From NCBI GenBank assembly GCA_938028585.1, contig CALIZH010000116.1:1-7066 (forward strand): 7,066 nt of DNA. Reading direction: 5' to 3'. The notes under the pieces were generated by a model. The model made no database searches, was not told the origin of the DNA, and saw only the letters and a list, made by a program, of their open reading frames with translations. Shown one piece after another: positions 1-5,690 of the stretch (positions are counted from its first letter, which is position 1; each line of letters opens with the position of its first letter). The stretch comes from an uncultured Actinomyces sp. (lineage in GTDB: Bacteria; Actinomycetota; Actinomycetes; Actinomycetales; Actinomycetaceae). The position numbers were made by a program, and so were the translations under genes.

Positions 1-838
1 CCCCCGCCGAGAAACGAGGTGCCTCTTCTGGGAGCGCAGCGGCCACGGCCTCGGGAAGGATGGGGTTGGTGAAGAAAGATCCCGCGCTCCACGTATCGTG
101 GTCCTCGGGGTTTAAGACCATTCCCTTCCCCGCGCGCAGCTCGAGCACGGTCGAGCGGACCAAGGATGCCTCGGCACGCTCCCCAGCCTCCACTCCGAGG
201 CGCCGCGCGAGTTCGGAGTACATGACAGGAGCGCTCAGGGATGAGCGCTCAAGGCGGAAGTCGACGCTCAACACAACCCAACGCCCCGTCGGCCCCCAGA
301 CGCGGCCGGGAAGACCGGGCTGACCAATGCTGTGCTTGATCGCGGAGGAACGGTAGGCAAAACCAAGTTCGGAGGGAAGCAGCCGGACGATGCGCTGCTC
401 GAGGCGGTCGTAGGCCTCGACGCTGTGAATTGTTTCAGCGACCTCGTGTCCGTAGGCGCCCACGTTCTGCACCGGGGATGCCCCCGCGCTTCCGGGGATC
501 CCCGACAAGGCCTCGATACCGGACAGGTCTTCTTCGACGGTCCACGCAACAAAGTCGTCCCAGATCGTGCCGGCCCACACGCGGACGATCACCGAGTCAG
601 CCCCATCCTTGTCATTGATGCGAGCGATTTGTGCACCCGGACGTACAGCGACGACAGTTCCATCAAATGGAGCATCGGATGCAAGCAGATTCGATCCGCC
701 GCCCAAAACTAGAAGCTGGCGCTGCTCCTCATCGGCCGCGCGCACGGCAGCAACCAATTCCTCACTGGAAGCCGCGCGAACAAGGTGAGAAACCTCTCCG
801 CCCACGCGAAAGGTCGTCAATTCAGCAAGAGTCGTCAT
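1..838 (-). CDS. murB: UDP-N-acetylenolpyruvoylglucosamine reductase (MurB), 3' end cut by window edge
   Basis: MurB is the cytoplasmic FAD enzyme that uses NADPH to reduce UDP-GlcNAc-enolpyruvate to UDP-N-acetylmuramate, the second committed step of peptidoglycan precursor synthesis. The frame is open from ATG 838 to the left edge, giving 279 residues with no stop. Visible family motifs are LTTFRVGG (7-14), the FAD-binding LVLGGGSNLLASD (43-55), the long signature LSGIPGSAGASPVQNVGAYG (111-130), YRSSAIKHS (162-170, with the substrate-binding Arg163) and SAGSFFTNP (251-259). Ser254 in the last motif matches the proton-donor serine of E. coli MurB. The C-terminal part, with the last catalytic Glu, lies outside. 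The ATG is chosen because the conserved start (TTLAELTTFRVGG) begins right there. It lies 9 bp after the transporter gene, so the two are probably cotranscribed, but no clear Shine-Dalgarno sequence precedes it. Identity is secure. Confidence 0.95.
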   Translation of the reverse strand, partial: MTTLAELTTFRVGGEVSHLVRAASSEELVAAVRAADEEQRQLLVLGGGSNLLASDAPFDGTVVAVRPGAQIARINDKDGADSVIVRVWAGTIWDDFVAWTVEEDLSGIEALSGIPGSAGASPVQNVGAYGHEVAETIHSVEAYDRLEQRIVRLLPSELGFAYRSSAIKHSIGQPGLPGRVWGPTGRWVVLSVDFRLERSSLSAPVMYSELARRLGVEAGERAEASLVRSTVLELRAGKGMVLNPEDHDTWSAGSFFTNPILPEAVAAALPEEAPRFSAG

Positions 839-847
839 AACTCAAGA

Positions 848-2098
848 TTAATCGTCAAGGGGAGCAACGGCTCGCACGCGCCCCCGCTGGTCCGGAACCT
901 GACCGGCCAAGACGATCGCCAGAAGCACGGGAAGAACGACGAAGGCAAGCGCACGGTGGTAACCGACATGATCTGCGATCAAGCCTAAAACCGGCGGTCC
1001 AATGAGCGCCGAACCATAATTCACCGTCGAGAGCACCGAGACACGAGCTGGAGTCATCACGGGATCAACGCTGAGTGCGGAAATACCCAGCGGGAAGACC
1101 AAAGAAGCCCCAATACCCCACAGTGCGACACCAACAATCGCCAAAATATGATGTGGAGCGAAAGCAACAAGCAGTAAGCCGACAACCGCACAGCCCATGG
1201 TGAATCGCAGCAAATGCGGCGCACCAAAACGCCTTTCCAAACGCGGCGAAGCAAAACGCATCAGCGTCATCATCAGCAAGAAGAAAGCGAAGATCGCCGA
1301 CGCGGAAGAAGTCGCGAAGCCATAGCCATCGACCATCGACAGGTTCAGCCAGTCGTTAGCGGCGCCTTCTAGGAGTCCGCCGCTCATCACCATGAGTGCG
1401 ATCAGGACCGTGCGACGCTCGCGCCACGCCAAGCGGGTCAGTCCCTTCTTCGCATTGGCTGCCGAGGCCTCGTCCCCTTCGCCCAGGGAACTTTCCTTCG
1501 CGGATTCAAGAGTGGCAACCTCATCTTGACTGAGGTAGAAACCGACAGCGATGCCACAGGCCATAAGCTCAAGTGCGGCCAGGCCGAAAAGGTGAGCCGC
1601 AACAGGAAGTCCCGCGCGTGCGGCAAGCGCGCCTACGAGTGCACCGCCGAGCATACCCACGGCATACATCGCCTGAATGACGGGAACAACCAAGCGCCGC
1701 ACAGCAGCTTGGACAAGGCCGGCCTCGATGTTCATGCTCGAGCCCCACAGACCCGTTCCCGCAGACATCAAAACCAAAGATGCCGTGAAGACAGGAAGGG
1801 ATTCCATCAGGGTTCCACTTGCTGCACCGGCAATGCCCAAGGCCCAAATGAATACGCCGATGCGCCCCGCCCAACGTGCACCGATCTTCATGACGATCGG
1901 ACCCGAAGTGGGAAGGGTCAGCAAAGAACCGAGGGAGGCAATCAGCAGCATCATGCCGATTGTGCCCGGGGTCAATCTCAGATGATCGCGCACATCAGGC
2001 AGACGTGACAGCCATGCTGAGGTTGCGAAACCTAGGCCCGCATAGACCACAAAGGTCGCACGAAGAGCGCTGTGAGCACGCGATGAGGGAATAGACAT
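848..2098 (-). CDS. MFS transporter, MosC/YbjJ-like family
   Basis: This is a 416-residue integral membrane protein with about 12 hydrophobic segments in two halves of six, the usual size for a major facilitator transporter. A charged central loop (about 190-230, rich in Glu, Ser and Ala) separates the halves. Three stretches resemble the MosC/YbjJ group: SRLPDVRDHL near the first loop (31-40), SSMNIEAGLVQAAVRR (120-135) in the fourth-to-fifth segment region, and GLLEGAANDWLNLSM (241-255) in the seventh. The place where relatives often carry an FHA-FSLG-type motif reads IQAMYAVG here. The substrate is unknown. YbjJ-type proteins are usually described as putative transporters, and MosC was linked to rhizopine metabolism. 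It is separated from the sialic acid operon by a terminator, so a role in sialic acid transport is not supported. No Shine-Dalgarno sequence precedes the ATG; see the promoter entry. It appears to head a unit with murB. Confidence 0.88.
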   Translation of the reverse strand: MSIPSSRAHSALRATFVVYAGLGFATSAWLSRLPDVRDHLRLTPGTIGMMLLIASLGSLLTLPTSGPIVMKIGARWAGRIGVFIWALGIAGAASGTLMESLPVFTASLVLMSAGTGLWGSSMNIEAGLVQAAVRRLVVPVIQAMYAVGMLGGALVGALAARAGLPVAAHLFGLAALELMACGIAVGFYLSQDEVATLESAKESSLGEGDEASAANAKKGLTRLAWRERRTVLIALMVMSGGLLEGAANDWLNLSMVDGYGFATSSASAIFAFFLLMMTLMRFASPRLERRFGAPHLLRFTMGCAVVGLLLVAFAPHHILAIVGVALWGIGASLVFPLGISALSVDPVMTPARVSVLSTVNYGSALIGPPVLGLIADHVGYHRALAFVVLPVLLAIVLAGQVPDQRGRVRAVAPLDD

Positions 2099-2106
2099 GG
2101 TTCGAA

Positions 2107-2136
2107 ATTTTACTCGCCGACGGGCACGTGGTTAAA
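2107..2136 (-). promoter_or_regulatory. Possible promoter of the MFS-murB unit
   Basis: On the minus strand a TAAAAT hexamer (2107-2112) matches the -10 consensus at five of six positions. A weak -35-like TTTAAC (2131-2136) stands 18 bp upstream and matches at only three positions. The -10 ends 8 bp before the transporter ATG, so a start site at the usual distance would fall on or next to the A of the ATG. That fits a leaderless message and the missing Shine-Dalgarno sequence. The segment lies between the operon terminator and the gene, where a promoter is expected. This is inference from a short match. Confidence 0.4.
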
Positions 2137-2140
2137 GGCC

Positions 2141-2182
2141 CGAAAAAGAGGTGTCCGTGTGAAATAGCTCCACACGGACACC
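2141..2182 (-). terminator. Rho-independent terminator of the sialic acid operon
   Basis: A perfect 12-bp inverted repeat, GGTGTCCGTGTG (2150-2161) and CACACGGACACC (2171-2182), encloses a 9-base loop. Read on the minus strand, the stem is followed directly by TCTTTTTC (2149-2142). It begins 21 bases after the nanE stop codon. On the plus strand no T-run follows the stem, so it should act only on leftward transcription. It separates the nan operon from the MFS-murB unit. Confidence 0.88.
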
Positions 2183-2203
2183 GATTGAGATTCGGAAGAA
2201 AAG

Positions 2204-2878
2204 TCAGTTTTCGACGGCAGCCTTAAACCAACCCGTTACCGATGTCGGGTGAGTAATTGCGGTACCCACGATCACTGCGAACGCACCGAGCTTCATGGCA
2301 GCTGCGGCATGCTCCGGAGTGTGAATACGCCCTTCACAGATCACGGGAACACCCGGGAATGCCTGGACCGTCTGCTCGAGAAGCTCCAAGTCGGGACCAT
2401 CGGTCTTCGGACGGTCGCCGGTGTAGCCAGCAAGGGTGGTCGAAACGATATCGACACCGGCATCAACGGCGCGCTGTGCATCTTCAAAAGATCCGCAGTC
2501 AGCCATGACCAGAGTCTCTTCTTCGCGAAGAGCTGCAACGGTCTCGGCAAAACTACGACCATCAAGACGCGGGCGACCGGTCGCATCCAGAGCGACAATA
2601 TCGGCCCCAGCCATCACGCATGCGCGAGCGTGGCGAAGCGAAGGAGTGATGTAGACGCCTTCGTGGCCTTCCTTCCACAAACCAATGACGGGCACATCCA
2701 CGCGCCCCTTGATTGCGGAAATATCAGACAACCCTTGGCAGCGAATTGCCGCGGCCCCACCGATTTCGGCAGCGCGCGCGATCTGCGCCATGGTTTCGGG
2801 GTGCCGCATGGGCTCTCCCGGGTAAGCCTGAACGGAAACAATGAGCTTCCCCTTCAGGCCGGCAATAAGCGGATGCAT
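2204..2878 (-). CDS. nanE: N-acetylmannosamine-6-phosphate 2-epimerase (NanE)
   Basis: NanE converts N-acetylmannosamine-6-phosphate to N-acetylglucosamine-6-phosphate in the cytoplasm, the last sialic-acid-specific step before the general amino-sugar pathway. The 224-residue product has the normal length for this TIM-barrel family. It keeps LIVSVQAYPGEPM (12-24), AIRCQG (Arg46), VPVIGLWK (Lys69), ALDATGRPR (96-104), MADCGS (Asp127), the TTLAGYTG loop (147-154) and VICEGRIHTPEHA (Glu182). Lys69 and Glu182 match the catalytic Lys66 and Glu180 of Clostridium perfringens NanE by motif alignment. Near the C-terminus VGTAITHP has His210 where that enzyme and several others have Arg. An AGGAGA Shine-Dalgarno sequence (2883-2888) lies 4 bp before the ATG and overlaps the nanK stop codon, so translation is probably coupled. 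It is the last gene of the operon. Identity is secure. Confidence 0.95.
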   Translation of the reverse strand: MHPLIAGLKGKLIVSVQAYPGEPMRHPETMAQIARAAEIGGAAAIRCQGLSDISAIKGRVDVPVIGLWKEGHEGVYITPSLRHARACVMAGADIVALDATGRPRLDGRSFAETVAALREEETLVMADCGSFEDAQRAVDAGVDIVSTTLAGYTGDRPKTDGPDLELLEQTVQAFPGVPVICEGRIHTPEHAAAAMKLGAFAVIVGTAITHPTSVTGWFKAAVEN

Positions 2879-2882
2879 GGTT

Positions 2883-2888
2883 TCTCCT
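2883..2888 (-). promoter_or_regulatory. nanE ribosome binding site overlapping nanK stop
   Basis: AGGAGA on the minus strand, 4 bp before the nanE ATG. Its first two bases are the last two bases of the nanK TAG stop, so ribosomes ending nanK uncover or occupy this site. It fixes the nanE start. Confidence 0.75.
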
Positions 2889-3807
2889 ATGCGTTGAGGA
2901 AGAATGAAACGGCTCCGAGCAGCGGCGCATCGCCGCCTAGGGAACCAATGAGGATCGGTGTATCAGAAACGGGAGTCATCGCGCTGGCCGCGAAACCTTC
3001 ACGCAGACCATCCCACCAGATATCTCCCGAACGAGTCATCGAACCGGAGATAATGACCGCTGCCGGGTCCACGCAGTTGACCAGCGAGGCCGTGGCCTCA
3101 CCCAGTGCGTACGCGGAGCGCGCGAAGCACGCTTGTGCAAGGGGGTCACCAGAATCGGCGAGTTCTTGCAGCGCGCGACCGCCATCAACTTCGGGAGCAT
3201 CTTGAGGACGCAGCGAGTTGTACCAGGCCGTAATTCCTGACCCGGAGCAGAATGCCTCGATGTGGCCAAGTCGGCCGCAAGAACACACCATATCGGGGGC
3301 AAAATGGTGATGGATGTGACCGACGTGCCCAGCGATCCCTCGGGAGCCAAAAGTGACATGGCCGTCTTCGACCAGAGCACCACCGATTCCCGTACCTACT
3401 GCAATCGAGAGAACTGAGGAATAGGGGCGTCCGGCGCCCAAGGTTGCCTCGCCCAGACCGTGTGCGTGGACGTCGTTAAGGACGCGCACAGGAAGTCCCG
3501 TGCGCTGCGCAACGAGCTTCCCCAGCGGGGTTCCTCCCCACCCGGGCATGATGTCGGTTGCGGAGACAATCTTTCCTTCAGCGGGGTCAACGACCCCAGC
3601 AGAAGCAATTGCGACACCCGAGGCCTCGGGGTGAGCTTCCTTGAGAGACGAGGCCAGCGAGCAGATTCGCTCGGCGACGTCGGCGCCCCCGCGGGAAGCC
3701 TCAGTAGGAATTGAGCCGCGCTCAACAACCGTATAGTTTTGTCCAACTTCGACAATGCCCCAACCGACTTTGGTTCCGCCGATATCAAGGGCGAGGAGCG
3801 TAGTCAT
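2887..3807 (-). CDS. nanK: N-acetylmannosamine kinase, ROK family (NanK)
   Basis: NanK phosphorylates N-acetylmannosamine, the product of sialic acid lyase, to ManNAc-6-phosphate using ATP. The 306-residue product is a complete ROK-family sugar kinase. It shows the N-terminal phosphate loop LALDIGGTK (5-13), RVLNDVHAHGLGEA (108-121) with the catalytic base Asp112, the glycine-rich AVGTGIGGALVEDG (136-149) and a zinc-site region from 161 to 184. AGHVGH (159-164) has His161 where glucose-type ROK kinases usually have Glu. E. coli NanK also has His there (AGHIGH), which supports ManNAc as substrate. The zinc motif reads C-S-C-G-R-L-G-H (175-182), with His182 replacing the usual third Cys. Position between nanA and nanE confirms the role. 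A GGAGAA site lies 5 bp upstream of the ATG. A glucokinase assignment is possible from fold alone but less likely here. Confidence 0.92.
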   Translation of the reverse strand: MTTLLALDIGGTKVGWGIVEVGQNYTVVERGSIPTEASRGGADVAERICSLASSLKEAHPEASGVAIASAGVVDPAEGKIVSATDIMPGWGGTPLGKLVAQRTGLPVRVLNDVHAHGLGEATLGAGRPYSSVLSIAVGTGIGGALVEDGHVTFGSRGIAGHVGHIHHHFAPDMVCSCGRLGHIEAFCSGSGITAWYNSLRPQDAPEVDGGRALQELADSGDPLAQACFARSAYALGEATASLVNCVDPAAVIISGSMTRSGDIWWDGLREGFAASAMTPVSDTPILIGSLGGDAPLLGAVSFFLNA

Positions 3808-3812
3808 GAAAG

Positions 3813-3818
3813 TTCTCC
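3813..3818 (-). promoter_or_regulatory. nanK ribosome binding site
   Basis: GGAGAA on the minus strand lies 5 bp before the nanK ATG at 3807. It sits outside and downstream of the nested hairpin at 3843-3910, so it should stay accessible when that structure folds. Confidence 0.7.
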
Positions 3819-3842
3819 AATAAATAACGGATGAAAATGTTA

Positions 3843-3910
3843 ATCAGCGAGGCCAAGGCGGGCGCACGCTCGCGCGTACGCGAGAGGAGGACCACCTCGG
3901 CCTCGCTGAT
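3843..3910 (-). repeat. Nested inverted repeat (hairpin) between nanA and nanK
   Basis: The outer arms ATCAGCGAGGCC (3843-3854) and GGCCTCGCTGAT (3899-3910) are perfectly complementary over 12 bp. The 44-base interior holds a second perfect stem, CTCGCG-cgta-CGCGAG (3869-3884). The structure begins 2 bases after the nanA stop. Read on the minus strand it is followed by a short, broken T-rich stretch (TAACATTTTC) rather than a clean T-run. It fits a partial terminator or attenuator, or an RNA-processing or 3'-protecting structure that would set nanA levels apart from nanK and nanE. The inverted repeat is directly visible; its role is inferred. Of the gap between the genes (3808-3912), only the nanK ribosome site is otherwise explained. 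Confidence 0.75.
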
Positions 3911-3912
3911 GA

Positions 3913-4830
3913 TCAGGAGAGCAAGCCAGCTTCGCGCAGGACGGAAGCAACGTGCTCGACGTTGTCACCTTCGAGGGCAGCAACAGGACGCGGCATCTCG
4001 TTGGAATCAAAGACACCCAGAAGCTGCAGAGCAGTCTTGAAGGCACCAACGCCAGCGCCGAAGCCCTGAACGCCCTTCACCAGAACGATGCGCATGAGGT
4101 CCGCAAGACGATCCTGCTCGGCGCGCACGGCTTCCCAGTCACCGCGCTCGAAAGCCTGCCACTGACGGACGTAGCCATCGGGGTCGACATTGGCCAGTCC
4201 GGGGACCGAGCCATCTGCGCCCGACATGTAAGCACCATCGACAACCACTTCGTGGCCGGTCAGCAGCTGAAGCGGGTGGCCAGCGGCCTCGTTCGCACGG
4301 GACAGCCAGCGGAAGCCCACATCGTCACCGGAAGAATCCTTAACGCCGTCAAGAACGCCTTCCTTACCCAAGCGAAGAACAAGATCGTTCTGCAGCTTCG
4401 TGTGGACGCAGACGGGAATGTCGTAGGCCCACAGCTCAAGATTGGTGTTCTCCTTGAGGATGCGGAAGTGCTTTTCGATCTCTGCCTGGCCGCCCAGTGC
4501 ATAGAAGGGAGCGGTTGCAACGACGCCCAGAGCTCCACCGATTTCTTCAACTGCCTTGATGTTCTCAATGACACGCTCAGTTTCGGTATCGATCACACCG
4601 ACCAGCAGCGGAACGCGACCGTCGACAATGCGAACAACCTCGCGCTGGATCTGCTGACGACGCTCGGAGGTCGAGAATGCAACCTCACCGGTCGAGCCGG
4701 AGACGAAGAGGCCGTTCAGCCCCGCACCAATCATGCGGTTGATGTGGCGCTCCAGCGAGGCAACGTCCAGCTCGCCGTTCTTCAGCGGGATAGCCAACGG
4801 CGGGACAACGCCGCGAATCTGTGAACTCAT
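3913..4830 (-). CDS. nanA: N-acetylneuraminate lyase, DapA/NAL aldolase family (NanA)
   Basis: The likely reaction is cleavage of N-acetylneuraminate to pyruvate and N-acetylmannosamine through a Schiff base. The 305-residue product is a full-length class I aldolase of the dihydrodipicolinate synthase/NAL family. Motifs are VSGSTGE (43-49), where the GST order is NAL-like, WAYDIP (134-139) with catalytic Tyr136, and GVKDSSGD (162-169) with Schiff-base Lys164. The Arg that dihydrodipicolinate synthase carries just after the tyrosine motif is absent, while a Lys-Leu pair (145-146) recalls NAL. The sugar-tail pocket differs from E. coli NanA: GHEV (192-195) stands where E. coli has GYDE, and GADGSVPG (204-211) where it has GADGGIGS. 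Substrate assignment therefore rests mostly on its place before nanK and nanE. The ATG overlaps the stop of the upstream ATPase gene by one base, and a strong GGAGGAGA site lies inside that gene's end. Confidence 0.88.
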   Translation of the reverse strand: MSSQIRGVVPPLAIPLKNGELDVASLERHINRMIGAGLNGLFVSGSTGEVAFSTSERRQQIQREVVRIVDGRVPLLVGVIDTETERVIENIKAVEEIGGALGVVATAPFYALGGQAEIEKHFRILKENTNLELWAYDIPVCVHTKLQNDLVLRLGKEGVLDGVKDSSGDDVGFRWLSRANEAAGHPLQLLTGHEVVVDGAYMSGADGSVPGLANVDPDGYVRQWQAFERGDWEAVRAEQDRLADLMRIVLVKGVQGFGAGVGAFKTALQLLGVFDSNEMPRPVAALEGDNVEHVASVLREAGLLS

Positions 4831-5690
4831 TAGTTCTCTCCTCCGAGTGTTGGATGCAGCAGCGAGGGTGCAGCCCCCAGGAGCTTGCGGGTGTAGGGAT
4901 CCTTCGGGGACGCCAGCAATTCAGCTGCCGGCCCCTCTTCAACGACCTTTCCGCCGTTCATCACAGCGATCCGGTCAGAAACGTAGCGAACAGTTTGAAT
5001 ATCGTGCGAGATGAAGACCATCGCCAAGCCCAGTTCACTCTTGAGGTCCGTGAGCAGGTTCAGGATCTGTGCGCGCACCGAAACGTCCAGTGCACTCGTG
5101 GGCTCGTCAGCGATGATCGCATCGGGGCCGATGGACAGGGCTCGGGCGATTGCCACACGTTGACGCTGACCACCAGAGAGCTGGCCCGGAAGCGCATCCA
5201 AGGCGCTCGAGGGCAAGCCCACGAAGGAGATCAGTTCGCGAACGCGCTTGGCTCGCGAGGCCTCGTCACCAATCTTGTGCACACGCAGCGGATCAGCAAG
5301 CTGATCAGCAACGTGCATACGCGGGTTGAGAGCGGTTGCGGGGTCTTGGAAGACCACGGAAACAACACGTCCGATACGCCTGCGCGCATCCGCACCGCGC
5401 TTGGTGACTTCCTCACCGTTGAAGAACACTTGGCCCTTCGTCGCCATCTGCAGGCCGCACATGACATTTGCAGTCGTGGACTTACCGCAGCCGGATTCAC
5501 CGACGATACCTAGCGTCTGCCCACGCTCAATACGCATGTTGACACCGCGAACCGCGTGCACCTTGTTCGGCTTGAACAACGATCCGGTACGGGAGTTGAA
5601 GGTGACCTCAACGTCTTTGAGCTCGATGATCGGAGGTTCGGGTGTAGCGATCACCGTCTCGGTTTCGACAATCAGAGTTTCGGTACTCAT
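4830..5690 (-). CDS. ABC transporter ATP-binding protein, OppF/DppF type
   Basis: This is the second ATPase of the Opp/Dpp-type importer and would pair with the ATPase domain of the upstream fusion protein on the inner face of the membrane. All ABC motifs are present in 286 residues: Walker A GESGCGKS (64-71), Q-loop Gln115 in VVFQDPATALNP, signature LSGGQ (171-175), Walker B IIADEP (192-197, catalytic Glu196) and switch His229 in ISHD. About 20 acidic and hydrophobic residues precede the domain. The protein stops soon after PYTRKLLGAAPSLLHP, so most of the usual OppF C-terminal domain, including its cysteines, is missing. The stop codon is followed at once by nanA, so no trace of a lost tail remains. 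An AGGAGG site (5698-5703) lies 7 bp upstream within the end of the fusion gene, and start and stop share one base. Sialic acid as substrate is inferred from the operon. Confidence 0.9.
   Translation of the reverse strand: MSTETLIVETETVIATPEPPIIELKDVEVTFNSRTGSLFKPNKVHAVRGVNMRIERGQTLGIVGESGCGKSTTANVMCGLQMATKGQVFFNGEEVTKRGADARRRIGRVVSVVFQDPATALNPRMHVADQLADPLRVHKIGDEASRAKRVRELISFVGLPSSALDALPGQLSGGQRQRVAIARALSIGPDAIIADEPTSALDVSVRAQILNLLTDLKSELGLAMVFISHDIQTVRYVSDRIAVMNGGKVVEEGPAAELLASPKDPYTRKLLGAAPSLLHPTLGGEN
4837..4844 (-). promoter_or_regulatory. nanA ribosome binding site inside the ATPase gene
   Basis: GGAGGAGA on the minus strand lies 6 bp before the nanA ATG. It is made of the codons for the last Gly-Gly-Glu of the ATPase. 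With the TAATG stop/start overlap, it points to coupled translation and confirms the nanA start. Confidence 0.8.

Noticed and set aside
332..712. Plus-strand frames opposite murB
   Set aside because: The minus strand encodes an unmistakable MurB through this whole stretch.
848..2098. MFS gene as a NanT-like sialic acid transporter
   Set aside because: It resembles the MosC/YbjJ group instead, lies beyond a strong terminator and is paired with murB.
2125..2130. CACGTG palindrome upstream of the transporter gene
   Set aside because: Six bases are too short, and the flanks do not extend the symmetry, so it gives no support for an operator.
2249..3205. Plus-strand open frame of 318 codons across nanE and nanK
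   Set aside because: It crosses the junction of two motif-confirmed minus-strand genes and its translation looks like no known protein.
3952..4824. Plus-strand open frame of 290 codons opposite nanA
   Set aside because: It is a shadow of nanA, with no motifs and no convincing ribosome site.
3913..4830. Dihydrodipicolinate synthase (dapA) as the identity of the aldolase
   Set aside because: The characteristic Arg after the tyrosine motif is missing, the GST order is NAL-like and the gene sits directly before nanK and nanE.
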